Positions 35,630-42,888 of a stretch of DNA of 64,000 nucleotides are shown piece after piece. Positions within the stretch are counted from its first letter, which is position 1, and each line of letters starts with the position of its first letter. The notes under the pieces were generated by a model that had not been told where the DNA came from, made no database searches, and was given only the letters and a program-made list of their open reading frames with translations. Both the position numbers and the translations under genes were made by a program. The DNA lies in contig JAFLCX010000002.1 of assembly GCA_017302635.1 (NCBI GenBank), positions 186,001 through 250,000 on the forward strand, written 5' to 3'. This DNA comes from Hyphomicrobiales bacterium (GTDB lineage: Bacteria > Pseudomonadota > Alphaproteobacteria > Rhizobiales > Beijerinckiaceae).

Positions 35630-35672
35630 GGAATTCTGATCGTCGTTTTCGCATCTTCGGAAAGTGAATGGA

Positions 35673-37109
35673 ATGACCCAGACCTGGCACAATCACGGCA
35701 CCATCACCGGCCCGATCGTCATGATCGGCTTTGGCTCCATCGGTCGCGGCACCCTGCCACTGATCGAACGGCATTTCACCTATGATCGCAGCCGCTTCGT
35801 GGTGATTGATCCGGATGACTCGGATCGTAAACTGCTGGATGAGCGCGGCATCAAGTTCATCCATGCCGGTGTCACGCGCGAGAACTATCGCGACATGCTG
35901 AAGCCGCTGCTCACGGCAGGCGGAGGGCAGGGCTTCTGTGTCAACCTCTCGGTCGACACGTCTTCGCTCGACATCATGGAATTCTGCCGCGAACTCGGCG
36001 TGCTTTACATTGATACCGTTGTCGAGCCGTGGGTCGGGTTCTATTGGGATACCTCGGCGGGGCCGGCTGCGCGCTCGAATTACATGCTGCGGGAGACGAT
36101 TCTTGCCGCCAAGCGCAAAAATCCATCGGGCACCACGGCGGTTTCGTGCTGCGGCGCCAATCCCGGCATGGTGTCGTGGTTCGTCAAGCAAGCGCTCGTC
36201 AACGTCGCGAGTGACCTTGGTCTGCCTTTCGAGGAGCCCACGACGCGTGAAGGTTGGGCAAAGCTCATGCGCGATGCAGGTGTGAAAGGCGCCCATATTG
36301 CCGAACGCGATACACAGCGCGCGAAAAATCCGAAGCCGGCAAATGTTTTCGTCAATACGTGGTCCGTCGAAGGCTTTCTCTCGGAAGGCATGCAACCTGC
36401 TGAACTCGGCTGGGGCACCCATGAGACCTGGATCCCGGAAAATGGCCGCAAGCATGAAACCGGTTGTGATGCAGCGATTTACCTCCTGCAGCCCGGCGCC
36501 AATACGCGTGTTCGCAGTTGGTGCCCCACGCTTGGTGCGCAATACGGGTTCCTCGTCACACACAACGAATCCATTTCAATAGCCGACTACTTTACTTTGA
36601 AGGATGGTGATGGTAAGGTACTCTATCGCCCGACATGCCACTATGCCTATCACCCGGCCAATGATGCAGTGCTTTCGCTGCATGAACTGTTCGGGAACGG
36701 TGGCAATCTGCAACCTGAGCATCACATTCTCGATGAGCACGAGATTGTCGATGGCATCGATGAACTTGGCGTGCTGCTCTTCGGTCACAAGAACAATGCC
36801 TACTGGTATGGATCGCAGCTTTCGATCGAGGAAACGCGGGCGATCGCTCCCTACCAGAACGCCACCGGCATGCAGGTGACGTCGGCAGTGCTCGCCGGGA
36901 TGGTCTGGGCTCTGGAAAACCCCAATCGCGGCATCGTGGAAGCGGACGAGATGGATTACAAGCGCTGCCTTGAGGTGCAATTGCCCTATCTTGGCCCGGT
37001 GCGTGGCTTCTACACCGACTGGACGCCGACGAAGGACCGCGAGAAGCTTTTCCCGGAAGATGTCGACTATTCCGACCCTTGGCAGTTCCGGAATATTCTG
37101 GTGCGGTGA
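35673..37109 (+). CDS. hss: Homospermidine synthase
   Basis: A 478-residue NAD-dependent enzyme that condenses two putrescines (or spermidine and putrescine) into sym-homospermidine, the major long polyamine of many rhizobia. The N-terminal Rossmann motif is VMIGFGSIGRGTLPLIERHF. Further signatures are LYIDTVVEPWVGFYWDTSAG, CCGANPGMVSWFVKQAL and HKNNAYWYGSQLSIEETRA. The length matches the family. I prefer the ATG at 35673 to the GTG three codons earlier. With the upstream ornithine decarboxylase it completes a two-step ornithine-to-homospermidine route. A strong terminator follows directly. Confidence 0.96.
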   Translation: MTQTWHNHGTITGPIVMIGFGSIGRGTLPLIERHFTYDRSRFVVIDPDDSDRKLLDERGIKFIHAGVTRENYRDMLKPLLTAGGGQGFCVNLSVDTSSLDIMEFCRELGVLYIDTVVEPWVGFYWDTSAGPAARSNYMLRETILAAKRKNPSGTTAVSCCGANPGMVSWFVKQALVNVASDLGLPFEEPTTREGWAKLMRDAGVKGAHIAERDTQRAKNPKPANVFVNTWSVEGFLSEGMQPAELGWGTHETWIPENGRKHETGCDAAIYLLQPGANTRVRSWCPTLGAQYGFLVTHNESISIADYFTLKDGDGKVLYRPTCHYAYHPANDAVLSLHELFGNGGNLQPEHHILDEHEIVDGIDELGVLLFGHKNNAYWYGSQLSIEETRAIAPYQNATGMQVTSAVLAGMVWALENPNRGIVEADEMDYKRCLEVQLPYLGPVRGFYTDWTPTKDREKLFPEDVDYSDPWQFRNILVR

Positions 37110-37115
37110 CATGCG

Positions 37116-37141
37116 AAAAGCCGGGGCAACCCGGCTTTTTT
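37116..37141. terminator. Rho-independent terminator, bidirectional
   Basis: AAAAGCCGGG (37116-37125), loop GCAA, CCCGGCTTTTTT (37130-37141): a 10-bp stem with T-run. The A-run on the left arm makes it work in both directions. It ends the homospermidine synthase transcript and, from the other side, the zinc operon whose last stop overlaps its edge. Confidence 0.93.
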
Positions 37142-37410
37142 CATAAATATTGCAAGGCCTCGCGGAGATCTGTCTCGGAAATCTCGGCCAACGGCTTGCG
37201 GATTTTCGCAGCCTGCGTTGCTTCGCCCTCGCGCATCACCAGGATGATCGTTTCCAGTCCGGGACAGGTCGGGTCGCCGCAATCAATTTCGGAAATGGTG
37301 AATGTGGGCACAGGTTCGTCGCCGAGTATCGCGACTGCCCAATCGCGAACCCTCCGGCGCGCCGGGTCATCTTTGACTTTCCGACCAAAGATATTTCCGA
37401 TCGATGGCAT
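37141..37410 (-). CDS. Small conserved-looking protein with Cys-Gly-Asp-Pro-Thr-Cys motif
   Basis: An 89-residue cytosolic protein without signal or membrane segment. The central motif SEIDCGDPTCPGLETIILVM has two cysteines four residues apart flanked by Asp and Glu, a plausible metal or redox site. The C-terminus (IRKPLAEISETDLREALQYL) looks helical. GAGGG lies 2-5 bases upstream of two tandem ATGs; I use the second (37408-37410). It starts about seven bases after the WD40 stop and is the last gene of the zinc operon before the shared terminator. I do not recognise the family, and no function can be claimed. Genomic position makes a zinc-related role worth testing. Confidence 0.75.
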   Translation of the reverse strand: MPSIGNIFGRKVKDDPARRRVRDWAVAILGDEPVPTFTISEIDCGDPTCPGLETIILVMREGEATQAAKIRKPLAEISETDLREALQYL

Positions 37411-37417
37411 CATGCCC

Positions 37418-38404
37418 TCAAACTGGCAGGTCGAGCAAACCCGCCGCACCGCTCTCAGCGCCGAAAATCAGTCTTCTGCCCTCGGCGTCCCAAGCCAGCG
37501 CCGAAATGGGCGAACCGTCCCCGCCCGCCCGGACCAGCAGTTCTTGCGCATCGGTGAGGCGCACGAGCAGTACCCACCCATCCGCGTAACCGATGGCGAG
37601 CACCAACGCTTTGGGGTGAAACGCCACTTTGGTGACCCGAGCCGGGCGGGCGCCACATTCGCGCGGTGGCTTTCCCATCGGTCCATCTTTCGCGAACGGC
37701 CAGACAATGGCCGCCTCGGCGCCAGAGGTCGCGAGCCACATTCCATCGTAAGACCATGACATACAACGGATTTTGGCTGGATAGCCGGACATCCGCATAT
37801 GGCCCTTGTCTGCCAGCCTCCAACCATGCAGCTGATTCTCTTGCATGCTTGTGATGACAAAACGACCATCGGAAGAAACCGTACAGTCGAGGTGAGACCC
37901 CTTCCATTCCAGTTTTTCCGGGGTGGCGCTCATATTGGGAAACCAGAGCAACGCGCCGCCATTCTGGGCGATAGCCAATCGGTAGCCTTTGGGAAAAAAG
38001 GCAAGGCCGCGCGCGCTCGAGTCCAGCGCCAGCGTTCGCAGATTGCCCTTGGCATCGCGGGAGAAAACCTGTCGCCCGGCACTCCAGGCGATCGCTCCGT
38101 CAGGACCACTTGCGATCGTATCGACCCAACCCTTGCCGCGCGCGATTTCAACGGGTGTTTTGCCGGCTCTTATTTCGAAGACAGCGCCGTCATCACCGCC
38201 TGTCAGCAGACGTTTCTGGTCTTGCACAACGCTCAGAATCGCATCGCCATGCGGGCGGAACGGCGGATTTTCCCGCCCGATCTGGACTATGCCTTCGGAT
38301 GTGACGACGACCATGTCGCTGCCCAGAAAGCCGGCATGAAGGATATGCGCATCGAAGGCGAGCGAGGTCACGCGGTCGGTGAGGGAGGGCGCAGCAAGAG
38401 ACAT
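37418..38404 (-). CDS. WD40 repeat protein of the zinc operon
   Basis: A 328-residue cytosolic beta-propeller with about seven degenerate WD-like blades and no signal peptide. Examples are ILSVVQDQKRLLTGGDDGAV, CTVSSDGRFVITSMQENQLH, CMSWSYDGMWLATSGAEAAI and KVAFHPKALVLAIGYADGWV. The start is the ATG at 38402-38404 with GAGGG five bases upstream. It begins 15 bases after the stop of the CobW-type GTPase gene and ends just before the small Cys protein, so it belongs to the same transcript. A scaffold function for zinc transfer from the GTPase to clients is a hypothesis only. Confidence 0.87.
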   Translation of the reverse strand: MSLAAPSLTDRVTSLAFDAHILHAGFLGSDMVVVTSEGIVQIGRENPPFRPHGDAILSVVQDQKRLLTGGDDGAVFEIRAGKTPVEIARGKGWVDTIASGPDGAIAWSAGRQVFSRDAKGNLRTLALDSSARGLAFFPKGYRLAIAQNGGALLWFPNMSATPEKLEWKGSHLDCTVSSDGRFVITSMQENQLHGWRLADKGHMRMSGYPAKIRCMSWSYDGMWLATSGAEAAIVWPFAKDGPMGKPPRECGARPARVTKVAFHPKALVLAIGYADGWVLLVRLTDAQELLVRAGGDGSPISALAWDAEGRRLIFGAESGAAGLLDLPV

Positions 38405-38419
38405 CGTCACCCTCACTCC

Positions 38420-39487
38420 TCAGGCGGCGCAGGCGAGGAAGCCTTTCCTCAACTCGTCATCCTTGAGATTCCGGCCGATGAATACGATCCGGCTCACGCG
38501 CTTCTCGTCCGGCTTCCAGTCGCGCTGGAGGTCGCCGTCAAGGATCATGTGCACGCCCTGAAACACGAAGCGCTTCGGCTCTTCCTTGAAGGCGAGAATA
38601 CCCTTGGAACGCAGGATATTGATGCCTTCAAGCTGCACGACATCATTGATCCATGGCATGAATTTTTCAGGATCAACCTCGCCATCAATCGCGATCGAGA
38701 CCGATTGCATGTCTTCGTCATGGTAGTGCTTGAGCCCGCCATGATCATGGTCATGGCCATGATCATGGTGCTCATGCGTGCAGCCGGGGCCGCATTCGTG
38801 ATCATGATGGTGATCATGGTTGTGGTCGTGATCATGATCGCCGGTTTTGAGGAAAGCCGGCTCAATTTCGAGAATGCGCTCCAGATCGAAGGCACCGCGA
38901 TTGAGAACGGCATCCAGTGGCACAGCGCATTTCTGCGTCTTGTGCAACACGGCATAGGGATTGATCGCGCGGATGCGAGCCTCGACCTCGCGCAATTCAG
39001 CAGGCGACACAAGATCGGTCTTGTTCAGGAGAATAACATCGGCAAAGGCGATCTGGTTCTTGGCTTCCGGCGCATCCTTGAGGCGATCCTTCAGCCATTT
39101 GGCATCGGCGACCGTGACGACGGCGTCGAGGCGGGTCTTCTCACCCACGTCCTGATCGACAAAGAAGGTCTGGGCCACGGGCGCCGGATCGGCGAGGCCT
39201 GTGGTTTCCACCAGGATGGCATCGAAGCGGCCCTTGCGCTTCATCAGGTTCTCGATGATGCGGATGAGATCGCCGCGCACAGTGCAGCAGATGCAGCCGT
39301 TGTTCATTTCGAACACTTCCTCATCCGCGCCGACGACGAGATCGTTGTCGATGCCGATTTCACCGAATTCATTGACGATCACGGCGAATTTCTTGCCATG
39401 CGGCTCGGTGAGGATCCGGTTGAGCAAGGTGGTCTTGCCTGCGCCCAGATAGCCGGTGAGCACGGTGACAGGGATTTTATCCGACAT
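38420..39487 (-). CDS. CobW/COG0523 family GTP-binding zinc chaperone (ZNG-like)
   Basis: A 355-residue G3E GTPase. The P-loop GYLGAGKTT is at 12-20, the metal motif GCICC (Cys65, Cys67, Cys68) is present, and NKTD at 155-158 gives guanine specificity. A very His/Asp-rich arm spans about residues 217-256, followed by the CobW C-terminal domain (GILAFKEEPKRFVFQGVHMI). The ATG at 39485-39487 has GGAAGGA about nine bases upstream. The family delivers metal to target enzymes using GTP; those in Zur regulons act on zinc. Here it follows znuA by 100 bases and precedes a WD40 gene. Zinc is strongly suggested by context. Confidence 0.93.
   Translation of the reverse strand: MSDKIPVTVLTGYLGAGKTTLLNRILTEPHGKKFAVIVNEFGEIGIDNDLVVGADEEVFEMNNGCICCTVRGDLIRIIENLMKRKGRFDAILVETTGLADPAPVAQTFFVDQDVGEKTRLDAVVTVADAKWLKDRLKDAPEAKNQIAFADVILLNKTDLVSPAELREVEARIRAINPYAVLHKTQKCAVPLDAVLNRGAFDLERILEIEPAFLKTGDHDHDHNHDHHHDHECGPGCTHEHHDHGHDHDHGGLKHYHDEDMQSVSIAIDGEVDPEKFMPWINDVVQLEGINILRSKGILAFKEEPKRFVFQGVHMILDGDLQRDWKPDEKRVSRIVFIGRNLKDDELRKGFLACAA
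38720..38839 (-). repeat. Low-complexity His-codon repeat inside the GTPase gene
   Basis: Recurrent CATGATCATG-type units encode the His/Asp-rich metal-binding arm of the CobW-type protein. On the plus strand it appears as a short imperfect tandem repeat. Such stretches can vary in length between strains by slippage. It is not a separate element. Confidence 0.8.
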
Positions 39488-39587
39488 GAGTGACGATCCT
39501 TCCTTCGGCGTCGCGAAGGTCAAGGCTTCGCGCGCCACTGGCGGTGATATGGGCTTCTGGGGCAGGCGATGCAAGCTGTTGGGGTGA

Positions 39588-40547
39588 TCAATCCTTCAGG
39601 GCTTCCACCAGAGTTCGCGCGTTGTGGCGCATCATGGCGAGGTAGGTCGGAGCCGGCCCTTTTTCATCGGTCAGTGCATCGGAATAGAGCACGCCACCGA
39701 GCTTCGCGCCCGTCTCCTTGGCGAGTTGCGCCGCGATGCGTGGGTCAGCGATATTTTCGAGGAAGACCGCTTTGGCTTTGCGTTCCTTCGCAATGCGCAC
39801 GATGCGGGCGATATCCTTGGCCGAGGGTTCGGCTTCGGTCGACAAGCCACGGGCGCCCTCGATGCGAATGCCGAAATCACGCGTGAAGTAGCGGAACGCA
39901 TCATGGTTGGCGATGGCGAGGCGATCATCTTTCGGGATCGATGCCAACATGGCTACGATTTCACCCCTCACCTTATCGAGCTCTGCGAGGTAGCGCTCGG
40001 TATTCGCACGGAAAATGGCCTCGCCGGAGGGATCGGCCGCAATCAGCCCGTCACGGATGTTGGCCACAAAAGTCCTCGCAGCCTCGATCGATTGCCAGGC
40101 ATGAGGATCATGTTTGCCGTGATCATGGGAATGGCCGTGGTCATGGCCGCCGCTTTTCGGCTTCTCGATTGGCTTGAGGCCATTTGTGACGGTGATCACC
40201 CGCGCCTTCGACCCCGATGAACGGATCAGTCTTGGCACGAAGCCGTCAAAGCCGAGCCCGTTCACGATCAGGACATCGGCCTCCCTCACCAGTTTCGCAT
40301 CCTGCGGCGTGGCGCGGTAGACATGGGCATCGGCATTTGGCCCCACGAGGCTTTTCACTTCGATCCGGTCACCGCCGATCTCTTTCCCGAGATCAGCCAG
40401 GATCGAGAATGATGCCACGACTGCAAGCTTCTTCGTGGGTGTCTGTGCATGGGCTGGGCCGAAAGCCAATGCGGCCAGTGCCAGTCCGCCCAGCAGGACC
40501 CGGCGATTGAATATAATGTTATTCCGTTTCAAATAGAGATCAAACAT
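39588..40547 (-). CDS. znuA: Zinc ABC transporter substrate-binding protein ZnuA
   Basis: A 319-residue cluster A-I periplasmic metal-binding protein. It has a signal peptide (about 1-34, cleavage after PAHA). A metal-ligand His75 lies in NADAHVYRATPQDA, and a His-rich loop spans about 134-149 (GGHDHGHSHDHGKHDPHAW), the hallmark of zinc rather than manganese proteins. Other ligand regions are NHDAFRYFTRDFGI and VLYSDALTDEKGPAP. The ATG at 40545-40547 has AGGAG six bases upstream, while the other ATG two codons earlier abuts it. The gene starts 27 bases after znuB. Together with ZnuB and ZnuC it imports zinc when it is scarce. Confidence 0.93.
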   Translation of the reverse strand: MFDLYLKRNNIIFNRRVLLGGLALAALAFGPAHAQTPTKKLAVVASFSILADLGKEIGGDRIEVKSLVGPNADAHVYRATPQDAKLVREADVLIVNGLGFDGFVPRLIRSSGSKARVITVTNGLKPIEKPKSGGHDHGHSHDHGKHDPHAWQSIEAARTFVANIRDGLIAADPSGEAIFRANTERYLAELDKVRGEIVAMLASIPKDDRLAIANHDAFRYFTRDFGIRIEGARGLSTEAEPSAKDIARIVRIAKERKAKAVFLENIADPRIAAQLAKETGAKLGGVLYSDALTDEKGPAPTYLAMMRHNARTLVEALKD

Positions 40548-40574
40548 GAGCATCTCCTGACATTGTGCGTGCAA

Positions 40575-41447
40575 TCACGCTTCGAGGTGGCGTTGAGGCA
40601 GGAGCCGCCGGACAATGCCAAGCGGCGCGACAATCAGCGAGCCGACATAAATCAGGCCCGCAACCAGAATGATGGCGGGGCCGGAGGCCAGCCCGAGATG
40701 ATAGGAGAGGATCAGCCCGCAGATATTCGCCAGCATGGCAGAGAACATCGCGATCAGGAGCATCTTGGCGATATCATCACTCCAGAGGCGGGCCGTGCCG
40801 GCGGGCAGCATCATAATGCCGACAACCAGCAAGGTGCCCAGCGCATGAAACCCGGCGACGAGATTGAGCACCACGAAAACCAGAAACCCGAAATGGAACA
40901 GCGCGCCTTGCCGGCTGACGCCCGCCGCGAAGCCGGGATCAAGGCATTCCATCAGAATGCCGCGATAGCCGAGCGAAAGAGCTGCGAGCGTCAGGCTCGA
41001 GACCGAGACGATCAGCAGCAAAGTCGGGTTATCGAGCGCCAAAATCGAGCCGAACAGCAACGAGAGCACATCAATGTTGCTGCCCGAACCGGAAAGGATC
41101 AGCACACCCGTCGCGAGCGAGAGCAGGTAGAACGCTGCCAGCGCCATATCCTCTTTCACCAAGGTTGAGCGCGCCACCAGCCCGGCTAGCAACGCCACGC
41201 CCAAGCCTGCGGCAAGCCCGCCGATGGTCATAGCGCCTAGTGATATTCCGCCGATCAGAAATCCGAGCGCGGCGCCGGGAAGGATGGCGTGAGCCATCGC
41301 ATCACCGATCAGGCTCATGCGACGCAGCATCAGGAACAGCCCGATGGGCGCCGCACCGATCGAGACGGCAATACCGCCCACCAGTGCGCGGCGCATAAAG
41401 GGGAACTCGATGAAGGGCGCGATGAGGATATCGTAGAGAAACATCAT
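40575..41447 (-). CDS. znuB: Zinc ABC transporter permease ZnuB
   Basis: A 290-residue permease of the ABC-3 (metal) family with about eight membrane segments. The N-terminal IAPFIEFPFMRRALVGGIAV and later RRMSLIGDAMAHAILPGAAL are typical. NLVAGFHALGTLLVVGIMML is the family signature before the last segments. The start (41445-41447) overlaps the znuC stop by four bases (ATGA), with GAGG about six bases upstream. It forms the membrane channel for ZnuA-delivered zinc. All catalytic neighbours (znuA, znuC) are present. Confidence 0.94.
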   Translation of the reverse strand: MMFLYDILIAPFIEFPFMRRALVGGIAVSIGAAPIGLFLMLRRMSLIGDAMAHAILPGAALGFLIGGISLGAMTIGGLAAGLGVALLAGLVARSTLVKEDMALAAFYLLSLATGVLILSGSGSNIDVLSLLFGSILALDNPTLLLIVSVSSLTLAALSLGYRGILMECLDPGFAAGVSRQGALFHFGFLVFVVLNLVAGFHALGTLLVVGIMMLPAGTARLWSDDIAKMLLIAMFSAMLANICGLILSYHLGLASGPAIILVAGLIYVGSLIVAPLGIVRRLLPQRHLEA

Positions 41448-42178
41448 GCCGCCCTCTCGCAAAAGGCGGCATCCTGATCAAAGGCCTCAGACATATGTCG
41501 CGCGAGGGCCAGGTTGTCGGTCGTGAGAACCTCGGGCGTCGGGCCCCAGGCAATCATCTCGCGCGCGACCAGGAGGCTGAGCGGGAAGTTTCGCCGCACG
41601 AGTTCAAAATCATGCAGCACAGTGAGAATGGTGCGTCCCTCGCCATGCCAGTTCAGGATGATTGTGAGCAGGTCCGAGATGGTCCGCTGGTCGATGGCGG
41701 CGAAGGGTTCGTCGAGCAGGATCAGTTCGGCATCCTGCAGCATCATCCGCGCGAAGAGCAGGCGCTGCAACTGTCCGCCGGACAGAGTGCGGATCGAACG
41801 ATCCTCGAATCCGGACAGGCCGACCTTGCCGATGGCCTCTTCGGCGCGCTGGCGCTCTGAACGGGAAATTCGGCCGAACATCCCCCGCTGGCTGCACAGG
41901 CCCGTCAATGCAAGATCAAACACACTGACGGGGAAATCGCGGCTCAGATCGCCGATCTGCGGCATATAGGCCAGCGACGCAAAACTGTTGTCGATGGTGC
42001 CGCCCAGTGGCTCGATCTGGCCGGCAATCGCCTTCAGAAGTGTCGATTTCCCGCCGCCATTCGGACCGATCACGGCCAGCAGGCTGCCAGCCTCCACGAC
42101 GCCTTCGAGATGATGCACCACAGGATGCCGGTCATAGCCGAGCGTGAGGTTGCGGAAGGCGAGTTTATGGCGTGTCAT
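41444..42178 (-). CDS. znuC: Zinc ABC transporter ATPase ZnuC
   Basis: A 244-residue ATPase. Walker A GPNGGGKST, the signature LSGGQLQRLLFAR, Walker B LILLDEPFAAID and switch His in TVLHDFELV are all intact. The ATG at 42176-42178 overlaps the stop of the His-rich mini-protein (ATGA), so translation is coupled to it. The next gene, znuB, overlaps in the same manner. In classic znu loci znuC is divergent from znuA; here all three are co-directional in the order C-B-A. The protein energises zinc import. Confidence 0.93.
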   Translation of the reverse strand: MTRHKLAFRNLTLGYDRHPVVHHLEGVVEAGSLLAVIGPNGGGKSTLLKAIAGQIEPLGGTIDNSFASLAYMPQIGDLSRDFPVSVFDLALTGLCSQRGMFGRISRSERQRAEEAIGKVGLSGFEDRSIRTLSGGQLQRLLFARMMLQDAELILLDEPFAAIDQRTISDLLTIILNWHGEGRTILTVLHDFELVRRNFPLSLLVAREMIAWGPTPEVLTTDNLALARHMSEAFDQDAAFCERAA

Positions 42179-42444
42179 TCGAGCCATCCCATCGCCCAGA
42201 AAGCCATCAGCCATAGAAGGGCGATCACCGGCAAAGCCAGCATCAGCCGCTGCAATCCAGACAGCGCGATGAGGGAGCGAAACCTTGAAGGCGCACGCCG
42301 CGGCGCGCCATGCCGATGTCCGGCACGGTCATGCGCATGCACCGTCTCGTTGCCGCGCGCATGCGGGTGCCCATCATGATGATCATGGGCGTGATGATCA
42401 TGAAGGCGATGATGGTGGGAATGGTCTTTCTCGGCCACGAGCAT
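42175..42444 (-). CDS. His-rich single-span membrane mini-protein heading the znu operon
   Basis: An 89-residue protein. Residues 7-45 hold 16 histidines interspersed with Asp (for example DHSHHHRLHDHHAHDHHDGH), then a basic linker (RAGHRHGAPRRAPSRF). One C-terminal membrane segment follows (about 64-86, LMLALPVIALLWLMAFWAMG). There is no signal peptide, and the positive linker suggests the His-rich part faces the cytoplasm (positive-inside rule). It is the first gene of the operon: a Zur-like palindrome lies six bases upstream of its ATG, and its stop overlaps the znuC start by four bases. I know no named family; a zinc-buffering or zinc-handoff subunit for ZnuB/ZnuC is a reasonable hypothesis. 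Confidence 0.78.
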   Translation of the reverse strand: MLVAEKDHSHHHRLHDHHAHDHHDGHPHARGNETVHAHDRAGHRHGAPRRAPSRFRSLIALSGLQRLMLALPVIALLWLMAFWAMGWLE

Positions 42445-42449
42445 AGACC

Positions 42450-42464
42450 TGTTATATTGTTACA
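42450..42464. promoter_or_regulatory. Candidate Zur box at the zinc operon promoter
   Basis: TGTTATATTGTTACA, an imperfect 15-bp palindrome (outer TGT/ACA; ten of fifteen positions symmetric). It is in an AT-rich patch just upstream of the His-rich gene. It resembles the AT-rich TGTTATA-type sites of alphaproteobacterial Zur repressors. Binding would block the first gene of the operon when zinc is plentiful. No zur gene is in the window. Confidence 0.55.
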
Positions 42465-42522
42465 TTTATCGGCTGGCAAGTCACGGATCAGCGAGAGTGT
42501 GCGGTCTCGTGAGGTGACCCGG

Positions 42523-42756
42523 TTATTCGTAGAACGGTTCGGCCTTCATGGCTCCGCGAACGAAGACGAAGGTGAGATAGATGCCAAGCGCGAGACTGAT
42601 GCCGATCAGCGCGAGGGTGAACTCGCGACCCCAATCCATCAGGCCACCCACTGCCCAGCCAAGGGCGAGTGCCGCAGCCAGAATCTCGGTGCCCACAAGA
42701 ATCGCCGCGCAGATCACCGTCATTGCATTGGAACGGTTGAAACGCTTTTCCGCCAT
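42523..42756 (-). CDS. Small two-span membrane protein, unknown
   Basis: A 77-residue protein with two membrane segments (about 12-38, AMTVICAAILVGTEILAAAL, and 46-67, LALIGISLALGIYLTFVFVR). It has a basic N-terminus (MAEKRFNRSN) and a short tail (AMKAEPFYE). It starts with ATG at 42754-42756, has no His-rich region, and stops 78 bases upstream of the zinc operon start. I recognise no family. Divergent from the gamma-glutamyltransferase gene. Its coding status is supported by the alternating hydrophobic pattern and lack of overlap with another gene. Confidence 0.7.
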   Translation of the reverse strand: MAEKRFNRSNAMTVICAAILVGTEILAAALALGWAVGGLMDWGREFTLALIGISLALGIYLTFVFVRGAMKAEPFYE

Positions 42757-42888
42757 ATCGGGCCTCGTGCTCGTCTCTTCGAAGCCGGCTTTTCTCCGGC
42801 GATCTTCCCGCTATAGGATCACAAGCGCACTGGCAACCGGCCTCCCTTTCGCGGAGCGCGGGCTTTGCTCGCCAAATGAGGCTGGATC

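Noticed and set aside
38720-38839. Possible CRISPR-like or tandem repeat array
   Set aside because: The units are irregular CAT/GAT codon repeats without spacers of constant length, and encode the His-rich arm of the CobW-type GTPase.
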